Origin: Listeria goaensis
GTDB taxonomy: Bacteria; Bacillota; Bacilli; Lactobacillales; Listeriaceae
Assembly (NCBI RefSeq): GCF_900186125.1
Contig: NZ_FYBQ01000001.1
Span: 62,001 to 126,000 of the forward strand
Reading direction: 5' to 3'
Length of the DNA stretch: 64,000 nucleotides
Every line of letters starts with the position of its first letter. Within the stretch, counting starts at the first letter, position 1. The notes below the pieces were generated by a model. It was not told where the DNA came from, did no database searches, and was given only the letters and a program-made list of their open reading frames with translations. The translations under genes and the position numbers were made by a program. This document shows positions 1 to 8,925 of the stretch, piece by piece.

Positions 1-1511
1 CGAAACAGGCAATTAAACTGGTGGACGGGAAACAGGTGGAGGTAGACATTAGCGATATTCAGCCAGGCGACAAGGTGCTCGTGCGTGCAAATGATAAAAT
101 CCCGACAGACGGTGAAATTGAAAGTGGTAGCACGCATATTGATGAGTCGATGCTGACGGGGGAATCACGGCCGGTCAAGCGCGTGACGGGAGACCAGGTG
201 ATTGGCGGCTCGATTAACGGAAGTGGCACGATAACGCTTCGTGTGACGGGAGTCGGGGCGGAATCTTATTTGCAGACGGTCATTGATATTGTGCAAAAAG
301 CGCAAAACGCCAAATCAAAAACGCAAAATCTAGCGGACCGTGCAGCCAAATGGCTAACTTATATCTCACTAGCAGCGGGTTTTTCAACTTTAATTGTCTG
401 GCTGGCTTTAGGGCGGGAACCGTCGTTTGCGATTATGATGATGGTTGGCGTCATGGTTATTGCCTGTCCGCATGCTCTTGGACTCGCGATTCCGCTCGTG
501 GCCTCTAACTCGATTTCGAAAGTGGCAGCGAACGGCGTCTTAATCCGCAACCGGACGGCATTTGAAAATAGTAGCAAAATGACAACAGTTGTTTTTGATA
601 AAACGGGTACGCTGACAATCGGGAATTTTACGGTTGTTCAGGTCGTGAGCTTTAAAAGCGATTATTCGGAGGAACAAGTCCTTCAGCGCGTTGTTTCCCT
701 CGAGCAGTTTTCAGAACACCCAATTGCAAGCGCGATTACAAATTACGGCAAGGAGCATGAGGTGCGGAAGCACGATGTTACTGGTTTTGAAGCTTTAACT
801 GCAAAAGGGGTTAGTGGCTTGATTGACGGCGAAAAGCATGCGGTGCTTAGTCCAAAGGCGCTGGCAGATTTTGATTTGAAGCCGCTTAAAACGGAAGATG
901 CTGCGGCGCGAACGGTTGTGTATTTGGTCATCGCAGGCGAGCTGATTGGGCAAGTTGAGCTGGCTGATGAGGTTCGGCCGGAATCGAAGCAAGCGGTGAA
1001 AGATTTGCAGGCAAACGGGATTCGTGTTTTTATGGCTACAGGAGATAATGAAGCGGTCGCGAAACATGTGAGCGATGAACTTGGACTTAATGGCTACTTT
1101 GCGGAACTTCAACCGGAAGAAAAACTCCAAATTTTAACGGAACTCCAAGAAAAAGGGGAGTACGTAGCGATGGTTGGCGATGGTGTCAATGATGCCCCAG
1201 CCCTAGCAACAGCGAGTGTTGGCATCGCAATTGGGAGCGGAACGGAAGTCGCAAATGAAGCGGCAGATATTATTTTAATCCAAAACAATCCAGAAGATGT
1301 GTTCAAGGTGATTCATTGGGGAAAATTAACGAAACGTAAAATGGTGCAAAACTTGGCTTGGGCAACGCTTTATAACGTGATTGCCATTCCAGTTGCGGCA
1401 GGCGTTTTATACCCGTTCATTTTACCGCCCGCAATTAGTGCGGCGATTATGTCGCTAAGTACGATTATTGTGGCGATTAATGCGCAACTTTTGCTGAAGC
1501 AAATTAAATAA
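1..1511 (+). CDS. copB: CopB-like P1B-type metal-transporting ATPase, 5' end outside window
   Basis: Membrane ATPase that exports metal ions, probably copper or silver. The frame is open from base 3, so the start codon and N-terminus lie outside the window. Visible in order: the actuator loop (TGES), two membrane helices with the metal-site motif CPH, the phosphorylation motif DKTGTLT, the SEHP nucleotide motif, GDGVNDAP, and two last helices. CPH instead of CPC places it with CopB rather than CopA. The C-terminal helices (YNVIAIPVAAG) also look like CopB. It is not next to the csoR-copA-copZ operon, which is 7 kb downstream. Metal specificity is inferred from the motif only. Confidence 0.9.
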   Translation, partial: KQAIKLVDGKQVEVDISDIQPGDKVLVRANDKIPTDGEIESGSTHIDESMLTGESRPVKRVTGDQVIGGSINGSGTITLRVTGVGAESYLQTVIDIVQKAQNAKSKTQNLADRAAKWLTYISLAAGFSTLIVWLALGREPSFAIMMMVGVMVIACPHALGLAIPLVASNSISKVAANGVLIRNRTAFENSSKMTTVVFDKTGTLTIGNFTVVQVVSFKSDYSEEQVLQRVVSLEQFSEHPIASAITNYGKEHEVRKHDVTGFEALTAKGVSGLIDGEKHAVLSPKALADFDLKPLKTEDAAARTVVYLVIAGELIGQVELADEVRPESKQAVKDLQANGIRVFMATGDNEAVAKHVSDELGLNGYFAELQPEEKLQILTELQEKGEYVAMVGDGVNDAPALATASVGIAIGSGTEVANEAADIILIQNNPEDVFKVIHWGKLTKRKMVQNLAWATLYNVIAIPVAAGVLYPFILPPAISAAIMSLSTIIVAINAQLLLKQIK

Positions 1512-1545
1512 ACGCCACCGGGCAAGAGCCCGGTGGCGTTTTTCT
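1511..1545. terminator. Bidirectional intrinsic terminator between copB and hemolysin III gene
   Basis: A 13-bp perfect stem (AACGCCACCGGGC) with an AAGA loop is followed by T-runs in both directions. It lies between two convergent genes and can serve both. Confidence 0.9.
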
Positions 1546-2176
1546 ATACATAAAACAAAATACAGAAATACATAAAGGTTGTGCCAGCGATGACAAATAG
1601 GTGCCAAATCGCATGCATGTACGGGATTTTTGGAAAGCTGTAAAGCACAGCGCCAATCGTGAACATGATGCCGCCAGTAGCGAGAAGCCAAAAACCAGTT
1701 GCACTAAGGCCGGAATAAAGCGGCTTAATGCCGATTAAAACGAGCCACCCCATGATGACATAAACGATGGTTGACAGAACCCGCCATTTTTCCAAAAAGA
1801 AGATTTTGTACGTAATGCCGAGAAGCGCAAGCCCCCAGACAATGCCGAAGAGCGTCCAGCCGAGTGCGCCCTCTAAGGTGATTAAAACGAACGGTGTGTA
1901 GGTGCCAGCGATTAGTAAGTAGATGGATGCGTGATCCATAATGTTGAAAATTTTGCGCGCTTTGCATGGCTTAAAACTGTGCAGTAGTGTGGAGCAAAGA
2001 TAAAGAACCATAAGCGAGATGCCGTAAATGAGAAAGCTGGTTAAATAGAGAGGATCATTTTTCGTTACGCCATATAGGACGAGTAAAATAAAGGCTGGAA
2101 TGCTAAGTAAAAAGCCGATACCGTGCGTGATGGCGTTCGCGAGTTCTTCTTTAAAATTATAGGAAATCGTGTTCAT
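1544..2176 (-). CDS. Hemolysin III / YqfA family membrane protein
   Basis: A 210-residue integral membrane protein with about seven hydrophobic segments. It carries family signatures: the early ANAITHGIG segment, a central MDHASIYLLIAGTYTP segment and a late HAIWHLFV segment, with conserved His residues typical of the HlyIII/PAQR superfamily. The family has been linked to membrane lipid or metal handling. A true haemolytic role is not shown by sequence. It is transcribed away from degV and converges on the upstream ATPase gene with a shared terminator. Length is usual for the family. Confidence 0.85.
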   Translation of the reverse strand: MNTISYNFKEELANAITHGIGFLLSIPAFILLVLYGVTKNDPLYLTSFLIYGISLMVLYLCSTLLHSFKPCKARKIFNIMDHASIYLLIAGTYTPFVLITLEGALGWTLFGIVWGLALLGITYKIFFLEKWRVLSTIVYVIMGWLVLIGIKPLYSGLSATGFWLLATGGIMFTIGAVLYSFPKIPYMHAIWHLFVIAGTTFMYFCILFYV

Positions 2177-2331
2177 TTTATCACCAAACTTTTCTTTTGT
2201 AATATCTTTATCTTACGGCAAAAATGTTAGAATGAAAAGAGTTTTCTGAGATTTTCCTAATATGACTATCCTAATAGCCAATTGAACGTTATAATAGGGA
2301 GTATCAAGCGAAAATTGGATGTGATGAAAGT

Positions 2332-3171
2332 ATGAGGAAAATAAAAATTATTACGGACTCTACAGCATGTATTTCAGTTGAAGAACAAAACGAGTGGGGA
2401 ATTGCAGTTTTACCGTTGTCTGTAGAGGTTGACGGGAAAATATATAATCCGCTAACCGATTTAACACCGGAAGCTTTTATGGATTTAATGAGTTCGTCAA
2501 AAAGTTTACCAAAATCTTCTCAACCCGCAATTGGGAATTTCGTTGAGATGTATGAAAAATATATTGCTGAAGGTTACGATATTTTATCCATTCATTTAAC
2601 GGAAAAATTAAGTGGAACGGTGAATACGGCTAGACAAGCTGCCGAAATGGTTGAAGGAAATGTGACCGTTGTTGATACGGATTATATCGCAAGAGGCCAA
2701 GCTTTCCAAGTGCTTGAGGCAGCTAAATTGGCGAAATCTGGCGATGCTTCGGTTCAGGAAATTACGGCGCGCATGACGGAAATTCGGTCGAAAACGAAAC
2801 TTTATATTGTCGTTGTGACGCTTGAAAACCTTATTAAAGGTGGGCGCGTCGGGAAAGTGCAAGGGATTTTAGGTAGTCTGTTAAACATTAAATTGATTGC
2901 GCGTTTAAAAAATGGCCAGCTAGAAGAAGAGGCTAAATTACGAAGCAACAAAAAAATCATGTCGTATTTATTTGATGTGATTAAAACGGAGTCGAAAAAA
3001 ATTGTCGAGCTGGATATTGAACATGCGAATGGTCTTAAAATGGCCGAGGAGTTCAAAGCGCAGGCGATGGAAATATTACAGCTTAGCAAAATGCCGATTT
3101 TTAATGCCGACCCAGTTGTGGCAACGCATGCAGGAAACGGCGCTTTTGCAGTTATGTACTATACTGAATGA
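2332..3171 (+). CDS. DegV family fatty-acid-binding protein
   Basis: A 279-residue cytoplasmic protein of the DegV fold. Members bind fatty acids and present them to the FakA kinase, feeding exogenous fatty acids into phospholipids. Visible features are the N-terminal ITDSTA motif, the SIHLTEKLSGT segment, VVDTDYIARGQA and the late GGRVGK and GNGAFAV segments. It probably starts a run of genes (ypmR-like, ypmS-like, msrA, msrB) on the same strand, with only 18 bases to the next gene. No fakA gene is in the window. Confidence 0.88.
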   Translation: MRKIKIITDSTACISVEEQNEWGIAVLPLSVEVDGKIYNPLTDLTPEAFMDLMSSSKSLPKSSQPAIGNFVEMYEKYIAEGYDILSIHLTEKLSGTVNTARQAAEMVEGNVTVVDTDYIARGQAFQVLEAAKLAKSGDASVQEITARMTEIRSKTKLYIVVVTLENLIKGGRVGKVQGILGSLLNIKLIARLKNGQLEEEAKLRSNKKIMSYLFDVIKTESKKIVELDIEHANGLKMAEEFKAQAMEILQLSKMPIFNADPVVATHAGNGAFAVMYYTE

Positions 3172-3189
3172 AGTGAGTGAATAAGATAG

Positions 3190-3984
3190 ATGAAGAAAAA
3201 ATGGATTTGGCTTTTAGTCGCCGTATTTGTCATTGTTGCGGGGATTCTAGGCGGATTTTATTTGAAAGATTATATGGAGCAAAAAAGGATTGCGGAACAG
3301 ACGCCAATTCGATTGCTCGCGATGGGCGATTCCTTGACGGAGGGCATTGGCGATGAAGAGAAAAATGGCGGCTATGTCGGGATTTTAGAGCGAGAACTGA
3401 AACAAAATGAGGATGTCAGAAGCGTCAAAACGTATAATTATGGCGTTTCGGGCAACCGAATTGATCAGCTTTTAAAACGTTTGGATGAAAATGAGGATTT
3501 CCGTTCCGATTTAAAAAAGGCGAATGTCGTCACAATTACAATCGGGGGAAATGATGTCATGAAAATCCTCAAGTCGCGCTTACTTGAAGCACAAGTAAGT
3601 GATTTTACGAAAGCGGAAAAAAATTTCCAAAAGCAATTAGTCACCCTCTTTTCAGAAATCCGTGCCTTAAATCCAGATGCGCCTGTTTTTTTAGTGGGGA
3701 TTTATAATCCGTACACCACATATTTCAGCCAAATTAAACAACTGGATACGATTATTTCGAGTTGGAATAAAGGGTCTGAAAAAATTGTTGCAGACGAACA
3801 AGACGTTATTTTTGTGCCAGTTGCGAATGTTATTGAAAATCGCGAAAAGAAAAATATGGACAAGCCGAACCCGCTACTTTCGGGTGATTATTTCCATCCG
3901 AATCATGAAGGCTATGAAAAGATGGCGGCTGAGCTTTATGGAAGCATAAATCAAGCGATACAAGACGGGGAAATTCCAAAATAA
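3190..3984 (+). CDS. SGNH/GDSL-family lipase-like hydrolase, YpmR type, membrane-anchored
   Basis: A 264-residue protein with an N-terminal hydrophobic helix (residues about 4-25), acting as an uncleaved anchor or signal, then an SGNH hydrolase domain. Block I is GDSLTEG (catalytic Ser), block II Gly is near NYGVSGNRIDQL, block III is GGNDV, and block V is DYFHPNHEGY with catalytic Asp and His. All active-site blocks are present, so it should be active on an ester substrate at the cell surface, which the sequence does not identify. It lies between degV and the ypmS-like gene, the same order as in Bacillus and Listeria. Confidence 0.88.
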   Translation: MKKKWIWLLVAVFVIVAGILGGFYLKDYMEQKRIAEQTPIRLLAMGDSLTEGIGDEEKNGGYVGILERELKQNEDVRSVKTYNYGVSGNRIDQLLKRLDENEDFRSDLKKANVVTITIGGNDVMKILKSRLLEAQVSDFTKAEKNFQKQLVTLFSEIRALNPDAPVFLVGIYNPYTTYFSQIKQLDTIISSWNKGSEKIVADEQDVIFVPVANVIENREKKNMDKPNPLLSGDYFHPNHEGYEKMAAELYGSINQAIQDGEIPK

Positions 3985-3998
3985 GAAAGGTGATTGGT

Positions 3999-4625
3999 TT
4001 GGAGCGGAGCAAGCGAAATAATGAAACGAAAGCGGATTTAAAGCGGCAAATAAATTATTGGAAAATCATTTGTTTGGCGTTATTACTTCTTATTGGCGGA
4101 TTTTTCATTTGGATTTATTTGTCGATTTTCGTTTTAAGTCCTACTGAATCTGGTGGGCCGGCTTTAATTAGCAATAAAAAGAATGTGGAGTTTCAAACGA
4201 GTACGACGAAAGCGGATTTAAATAAGCTGATTGCGACGTACATTGATGATTTTACGAATGATGATGATATTGGCTATGACGTTTATGTTGGCAACACGGT
4301 GACTTTCCAAGCGGAAGCGGAACTGTTTAATGAACCGATCCAGCTGACACTTAATTTTTCCCCAAAAGTAGTGGACGATGGAAATGTGCTACTCACGCTT
4401 AAAAGTATGTCGGTTGGTGCGCTGCCGCTGCCGGTTTCTTCTGTGATGAGTTTTGTGAACAAGGAATATAAATTCCCTGATTGGGTGACGGTGATTCCGA
4501 AAAAGAAAACAATCTATCTTGCACTCGATCGTTTAAAATTAAAAGGGGATACGAAAGTTCGTGTCGATGCGCTAAATTTGAAGAAAGATGATATTTCGTT
4601 TACACTTTTAGTACCAGTGAAATAG
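3999..4625 (+). CDS. YpmS-like DUF2140 family protein, single membrane helix
   Basis: A 208-residue protein with a basic N-terminus, one membrane helix (residues about 20-44 from this start) and an extracellular domain of the DUF2140/YpmS family, function unknown. Start choice: the AAGAAAGGTG site at 3982-3991 sits seven bases before TTG 3999. The GTG at 3990 overlaps that site and is unlikely to be used. It follows the SGNH hydrolase gene by 14 bases, so the two are probably co-transcribed and may act together at the envelope. Confidence 0.8.
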   Translation: MERSKRNNETKADLKRQINYWKIICLALLLLIGGFFIWIYLSIFVLSPTESGGPALISNKKNVEFQTSTTKADLNKLIATYIDDFTNDDDIGYDVYVGNTVTFQAEAELFNEPIQLTLNFSPKVVDDGNVLLTLKSMSVGALPLPVSSVMSFVNKEYKFPDWVTVIPKKKTIYLALDRLKLKGDTKVRVDALNLKKDDISFTLLVPVK

Positions 4626-4651
4626 TTTTTTTGGTAGGAAGGGTGATAATT

Positions 4652-5185
4652 TTGACGGAAAAACATTTAGAAAAAGCGACATTTGCAGGCGGTTGTTTTT
4701 GGTGTATGGTGAAGCCTTTTGACACACAACCGGGCATTTTGAAAGTTGTATCGGGATATACGGGAGGGTTTACGGAAAATCCAACGTATGAGGAAGTTTG
4801 TAGCGGTAAGACGGGACATGCGGAAGCGGTTGAAATTACGTTTGATCCAGAAGTTTTTCCTTATGATAAATTAGTCGAGGTTTACTGGCAGCAAACGGAT
4901 CCAACTGATGCGACTGGCCAATTTGTTGACCGCGGCGATTCCTACCGGCCAGCAATTTTTTACCATAATGCTGAACAAAAGGCTATTGCCGAAAAATCAA
5001 AACTAGCTTTAGACAAAAGTGGTCGTTTTAAAAAACCGATTGTAACGGAAATTGTACCGGCTGAAACGTTTTATCCGGCAGAGGACTACCATCAAGATTT
5101 TTATAAAAAAGATGCGCGTCATTATAAGGGCTACCGAAATGCATCTGGCCGTGATCAGTTTATTCAGTCACACTGGGAAGGGTGA
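4652..5185 (+). CDS. msrA: Peptide methionine-S-sulfoxide reductase MsrA
   Basis: A 177-residue cytoplasmic enzyme that reduces the S-epimer of methionine sulfoxide in proteins. The active-site segment [12 protein letters not shown] is visible. The nucleophilic Cys is present, and the Glu often found after GCFWx is replaced, as I recall it is in Bacillus and Listeria homologues. Later family segments are [21 protein letters not shown] and DYHQDF. The start is TTG 4652: GGAAGGGTGAT lies at 4637-4647, which rules out the upstream in-frame TTG at 4631. It pairs with msrB six bases downstream. Confidence 0.92.
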   Translation: MTEKHLEKATFAGGCFWCMVKPFDTQPGILKVVSGYTGGFTENPTYEEVCSGKTGHAEAVEITFDPEVFPYDKLVEVYWQQTDPTDATGQFVDRGDSYRPAIFYHNAEQKAIAEKSKLALDKSGRFKKPIVTEIVPAETFYPAEDYHQDFYKKDARHYKGYRNASGRDQFIQSHWEG

Positions 5186-5191
5186 TACGCT

Positions 5192-5629
5192 ATGAATAAT
5201 GAGAAAAAACAAGCAAGGCTACGCGAACTCACGGATTTACAATATAAAGTGACGCAAGAAAGCGCAACGGAGCGCCCGTTTGAAAATGAATTTTACAATC
5301 ATTTTGGTGAAGGTATTTACGTGGATATCGTATCTGGAAAGCCGCTTTTTTCTTCCAAAGATCAATATGATGCGGGTTGCGGCTGGCCGAGCTTCACAAA
5401 GCCAATTGATGCGGCAGAAATCGCAGAAGAATTTGATGCGAGTCACGGCATGCGACGGACAGAAGTTCGTTCAAAAGAAGCCGACTCCCATTTAGGACAC
5501 GTGTTTACAGATGGACCACGGGAAAGTGGTGGTTTGCGCTACTGCATTAATTCAGCAGCGCTTCGCTTTGTACCACGAAGTGACTTGGAAAAAGAAGGTT
5601 ATGCAGAATATCAAAAACTGTTTGAATAA
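5192..5629 (+). CDS. msrB: Peptide methionine-R-sulfoxide reductase MsrB
   Basis: A 145-residue enzyme reducing the R-epimer of methionine sulfoxide, the partner of MsrA. Visible signatures are [35 protein letters not shown] and the catalytic RYCINSAAL. The paired CxxC zinc-binding motifs of many MsrB proteins are absent, as in other Bacillales forms. It has a GGGTGAT ribosome binding site and follows msrA closely, so both epimers are handled from one transcript. Confidence 0.93.
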   Translation: MNNEKKQARLRELTDLQYKVTQESATERPFENEFYNHFGEGIYVDIVSGKPLFSSKDQYDAGCGWPSFTKPIDAAEIAEEFDASHGMRRTEVRSKEADSHLGHVFTDGPRESGGLRYCINSAALRFVPRSDLEKEGYAEYQKLFE

Positions 5630-5632
5630 ATC

Positions 5633-5668
5633 AGGAGGCTCTTTGGACATTCTAAAGGGCCTTCTTTT
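5633..5668 (+). terminator. Intrinsic terminator after msrB
   Basis: AGGAGGCTCTTT pairs with AAAGGGCCTTCT, including G-U pairs, across a 9-base loop. A short T-run follows. It ends the msrA-msrB transcript just before the oxidoreductase gene. Confidence 0.65.
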
Positions 5669-5684
5669 AAAGGAGAGTGCTAGA

Positions 5685-6590
5685 ATGAAAGTCGCAATTA
5701 TTGGGTTAGGTGGGATTGCACAAAAGGCGTATTTGCCAGTTTTTGCAGAAATGGAAAATGTTGAAATTCATCTTTATACAAGAAATTCGTTGAAATTGAA
5801 ACAGCTTAGCGATAAATATCGCTTTCCATATATTCATCAGTCGATTGATTCGCTCATTGAAGCGGGTATTGAAGCCGCATTTGTACATAGTTCAACGGCA
5901 AGTCATCCAGAAATCGTGCGCCAACTTTTAGACAATCAGATTTCTGTATATGTTGATAAACCGATTTCGGATAATATCGAGGAAACGCGCGCATTGACAG
6001 CACTTGCAAAAGAAAAAAAGACGCTGTTTATGACGGGCTTCAATCGCCGCTTTGTGCCGTTTTATCAAACGCTTAAAGAGCTTCCAGATGCCAATATGAT
6101 TGTCATTCAAAAAAATCGCCCGAACCAACCAGGTGAGGCGCGAACGTTCATTTATGACGATTTCATTCATGTTATCGATTCGGTTCGTTTTCTTTTAGGG
6201 GAAAAAATTCAGGATTTTGATGTCTACGGTACGTTTGACGGAGACTTATTAGCGAGTGTAACGGTACAATTCAAGGGCGAAACGAAAAACGCAACGGCCA
6301 TCATGAACCGAAATAGCGGTGTCAGCGAAGAAAAAGCTGAATTGATGACGAAAAACGGAAAATGGACCGTCGCCAATTTGACGGAACTAACGATTCAAAC
6401 CGGCATCGAAACGCGCCTAGTGCGCCATGCAGATTGGGAAGGAACGCTCGCAAAACGCGGCTTCGTACCGATTATCCATGCCTTTTTAGATGCTGTCAGA
6501 AGCGGTGCGGCAGAACCAATTTCAAAAGATGACGCACTAGAAACCCACGAAATTTGTGAAGCAATCTTGAAAAAGCTATCTGAGCGCTGA
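5685..6590 (+). CDS. Gfo/Idh/MocA family NAD(P)-dependent oxidoreductase
   Basis: A 301-residue oxidoreductase with an N-terminal Rossmann domain (VAIIGLGGIAQKAYLP), the family segment DKPISDNIEETRAL (the Lys is the usual catalytic/binding residue), then a C-terminal alpha/beta domain with GFNRRFVPFY and a DDFIHVID segment. The substrate is probably a sugar or polyol derivative but cannot be named. The start is ATG 5685 behind AAGGAGAGTG. A longer open frame upstream overlaps msrB and its terminator and is not credible. Confidence 0.85.
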   Translation: MKVAIIGLGGIAQKAYLPVFAEMENVEIHLYTRNSLKLKQLSDKYRFPYIHQSIDSLIEAGIEAAFVHSSTASHPEIVRQLLDNQISVYVDKPISDNIEETRALTALAKEKKTLFMTGFNRRFVPFYQTLKELPDANMIVIQKNRPNQPGEARTFIYDDFIHVIDSVRFLLGEKIQDFDVYGTFDGDLLASVTVQFKGETKNATAIMNRNSGVSEEKAELMTKNGKWTVANLTELTIQTGIETRLVRHADWEGTLAKRGFVPIIHAFLDAVRSGAAEPISKDDALETHEICEAILKKLSER

Positions 6591-6613
6591 TTTCATCATT
6601 TTTACAATTTAGC

Positions 6614-6642
6614 TTTACCTTTTCGCGAAAATCCTCTATAGT
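6614..6642 (+). promoter_or_regulatory. SigA-type promoter for yozE-deoD
   Basis: TTTACC (6614-6619) and TATAGT (6637-6642) are separated by 17 bases. The start of the downstream gene is 33 bases beyond the -10. Confidence 0.6.
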
Positions 6643-6674
6643 AAAAGTTGAAAAACAAGATGGAGGGAACGAAT

Positions 6675-6905
6675 TTGGGACGATCTTTTTACCATTTTTT
6701 AATGACTTATCGGGATCCAGTAAAGCAGGACGCAAAAACAAATTTTGCGAATGCGGCTTATAAAGATCATAGTTTTCCAAAACAAGCGAAAAATTATCAT
6801 ACTTTAAGTGATTATTTAGAGTTAAATGCGCCTTATTTAAATGGTATGGCGACTTTTGATGAACTTTGGGACGAGTACTTGTTAGACGAAGAAAAAAACC
6901 GCTAA
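6675..6905 (+). CDS. YozE family small protein (UPF0346)
   Basis: A 76-residue acidic protein of the YozE/UPF0346 family, a small helical SAM-like fold of unknown function. Recognisable segments are [26 protein letters not shown] and [12 protein letters not shown] 6675 is taken as the start because GGAGGG lies at 6662-6667, eight bases upstream. An upstream in-frame TTG at 6648 precedes the ribosome binding site. It sits 13 bases before deoD and shares its promoter. Confidence 0.8.
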   Translation: MGRSFYHFLMTYRDPVKQDAKTNFANAAYKDHSFPKQAKNYHTLSDYLELNAPYLNGMATFDELWDEYLLDEEKNR

Positions 6906-6918
6906 GGAGGAAAGTAAG

Positions 6919-7617
6919 ATGAGTGTACATATTGCAGCAAAACAAGGTGAAATTGCCGAAAGTATTTTATTGCCAGGAGATCCTTTACGTGCGAAACATA
7001 TTGCGGAGCGCTTTCTTGAAAAGCCAGTTTTATTTAATGATGTTCGCGGGATGCTTGGTTTTACAGGAACTTATCAAGGGCAAAAAGTGTCCGTCATGGG
7101 AACAGGAATGGGTGTACCGTCGATATCGATTTATGTGAATGAGCTCATTCAAAGTTATGACGTGCAAAATTTAATTCGTGTTGGTACAATGGGCGGCATG
7201 CAAAAAGACGTCAAAGTACGTGATGTAGTCATTGCTCAAGCGGCTTCTACTGATTCACAAATTAATCGCAATACGTTTGACGGTGTTGATTTTGCACCTG
7301 TTGCAGATTTTAGCTTACTAAAAAAAGCGTATGACGCAGGTGTTGAAAAAGGCTTATCAATTAAAGTTGGCAATGTCTTTTCATCTGACCGTTTCTACAA
7401 TGATGAGCTTGATAAACAAAAATTAGCGGATTATGGTGTGCTTGGGATTGAAATGGAAGCCGCTGCACTTTATACGCTAGCTCAAAAATACAATCGTCGT
7501 GCGTTAGCAATTTTAACCGTTAGCGATCATATTTTTACTGGGGAAGAAACAACGGCATTAGAACGCCAAACGACTTTCGATGATATGATTGAAGTGGCGC
7601 TTTCCGCTACACGCTAA
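6919..7617 (+). CDS. deoD: Purine nucleoside phosphorylase, DeoD type
   Basis: A 232-residue hexameric-type phosphorylase that splits purine (deoxy)nucleosides with phosphate into base and (deoxy)ribose 1-phosphate, for purine salvage. The family signatures are [52 protein letters not shown] and the catalytic VSDHI segment. It has a perfect AAGGAGG site. It is linked to the yozE-like gene. The next gene begins 70 bases later. Confidence 0.93.
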   Translation: MSVHIAAKQGEIAESILLPGDPLRAKHIAERFLEKPVLFNDVRGMLGFTGTYQGQKVSVMGTGMGVPSISIYVNELIQSYDVQNLIRVGTMGGMQKDVKVRDVVIAQAASTDSQINRNTFDGVDFAPVADFSLLKKAYDAGVEKGLSIKVGNVFSSDRFYNDELDKQKLADYGVLGIEMEAAALYTLAQKYNRRALAILTVSDHIFTGEETTALERQTTFDDMIEVALSATR

Positions 7618-7686
7618 AACGAAATTTAGAACTTAAAAAGCTGATGGGGGCATTGTGCAGTTATTCAGAAAGGTTGATCATTTCAC

Positions 7687-8505
7687 ATGAATACAATTAT
7701 TGGCATAGCGCTTGCGATTTGTGTGTCCATCGTACAAACTGTTCATGATGTTGATTCGCAAAAGCAAGTAAATGCACCGACAAACGAAGTTACACAAAAT
7801 ACGGAACTGCAAAAATTAAAAAAAGATCCACTTTATCCGTTTATTGATAAGCAAAATCAGACAAAAGTGGAAAATGGCATTACGTATATTGAAAATGAAG
7901 ATAATCTTTTAATTTTAGCGAATAAGAAATACTCGATGCAACCAACGTACGCACCAGCCGACTTAGTCGTGCCTGATGTCGCTTTCTCATTCGGAGATAC
8001 TTCTATTGAAAAAGCGCATATGCGAAAAGAGGCAGCGGAAGGTCTTTCGAAAATGTTCCAAGGAGCAAAAGAGGCTGGGTACGATTTATATGCCGTATCG
8101 GGGTATCGTTCTTATAAACGCCAACAAGAAGTTTTCCAAGCCGAAGTAAATGCGAAAGGTGATGCTAAGGCGCGCGAGGCTGTGGCTTATCCGGGAACTA
8201 GCGAACATCAAACGGGGCTCGCGATGGATATTTCATCTAAAAGCGCGGATTTCAATTTAAGCGAAGGCTTTGGCGCCACACCAGAAGGCAAGTGGGCGAA
8301 AGAAAATGCGCATCAGTATGGATTTATTTTACGCTATCCAGCAGGCAAGGAAGCCATTACAGAATATCAATATGAGTCTTGGCATTTCCGTTATGTGGGT
8401 GTAGATGCGGCTAAAATTATTTACGAAAATAACTGGACGCTAGAAGAATTTTTTGACCACGTAGAAGCTTTGGATAAGGAAGTTCAGGCGGCTAGTGCGA
8501 AGTAG
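7687..8505 (+). CDS. VanY-type D-alanyl-D-alanine carboxypeptidase, exported
   Basis: A 272-residue protein with an N-terminal hydrophobic segment (about residues 3-20) acting as signal or anchor. A Zn-dependent peptidase M15B/VanY domain covers residues about 100-255. Key segments are SGYRSY, SEHQTGLAMD (Zn-binding His and Asp) and ESWHFRYVG (catalytic and Zn-binding region). It removes the terminal D-Ala of peptidoglycan stem peptides. The first Cys is within the hydrophobic segment and does not make a convincing lipobox. A terminator follows the gene. Confidence 0.87.
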   Translation: MNTIIGIALAICVSIVQTVHDVDSQKQVNAPTNEVTQNTELQKLKKDPLYPFIDKQNQTKVENGITYIENEDNLLILANKKYSMQPTYAPADLVVPDVAFSFGDTSIEKAHMRKEAAEGLSKMFQGAKEAGYDLYAVSGYRSYKRQQEVFQAEVNAKGDAKAREAVAYPGTSEHQTGLAMDISSKSADFNLSEGFGATPEGKWAKENAHQYGFILRYPAGKEAITEYQYESWHFRYVGVDAAKIIYENNWTLEEFFDHVEALDKEVQAASAK

Positions 8506-8511
8506 TTTTTT

Positions 8512-8543
8512 AGAATCATGATGTATCATGATTCTTTTTTTTT
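8512..8543 (+). terminator. Intrinsic terminator after carboxypeptidase gene
   Basis: An 11-bp perfect stem AGAATCATGAT, a two-base apex, then nine T residues. Confidence 0.85.
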
Positions 8544-8554
8544 GAACAAAACAC

Positions 8555-8582
8555 TTGCTTTTATACCTATAGGGGGTATAAT
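8555..8582 (+). promoter_or_regulatory. csoR promoter with overlapping CsoR-type operator
   Basis: TTGCTT (8555-8560) and TATAAT (8577-8582) are 16 bases apart. Between and across them is the inverted repeat TATACC-TATAG-GGGGTATA (8562-8580), which resembles known CsoR operators (TACCC...GGGGTA). Binding there would block the promoter, and copper-loaded CsoR would release it. The operator assignment is by resemblance. Confidence 0.8.
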
Positions 8583-8614
8583 AGTAATTGTAAATCGGAA
8601 AAGGAGGGGCTCGC

Positions 8615-8911
8615 ATGAATATGGATAAACCAATTGTTCCGCGCGATTCGGAGGAAACAAAGCAAATTTTAAATCGATTAAAGCGCGTGGAAGGACAGAT
8701 TCGTGGAATTCAACAAATGGTGCAAGATGATCGGTATTGTACGGATATTCTCGTGCAAATTTCGGCGGCGAATTCGGCGCTAAAAAAAGTTGGACTAGAA
8801 GTGCTTGAGCATCACACGAAGCACTGCGTGATGGACGCTGCAAGTCAGGGCGACGGCGAAGCAGTTTTGGATGATTTGGTCCAAACAATACGCCAATTTT
8901 CCAAAACGTAA
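8615..8911 (+). CDS. csoR: Copper-sensing transcriptional repressor CsoR
   Basis: A 98-residue all-helical DUF156 repressor. The Cu(I) ligand set is visible: Cys in DDRYCTD, then His and Cys in HHTKHCV, the Cys-His-Cys signature of CsoR. Arg/Lys-rich RLKRVEGQIRGIQQM forms the DNA-binding face. The start is ATG 8615 with AAGGAGGGG upstream. It is the first gene of csoR-copA-copZ and is preceded by a matching operator, so autoregulation by copper is likely. Confidence 0.93.
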   Translation: MNMDKPIVPRDSEETKQILNRLKRVEGQIRGIQQMVQDDRYCTDILVQISAANSALKKVGLEVLEHHTKHCVMDAASQGDGEAVLDDLVQTIRQFSKT

Positions 8912-8925
8912 AAGGAGTGTTTTAA

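Noticed and set aside
5511-5684. Upstream extension of the Gfo/Idh/MocA gene overlapping msrB
   Set aside because: It runs through the msrB 3' end and its terminator. ATG 5685 has a good AAGGAGAGTG site and starts right at the Rossmann motif.
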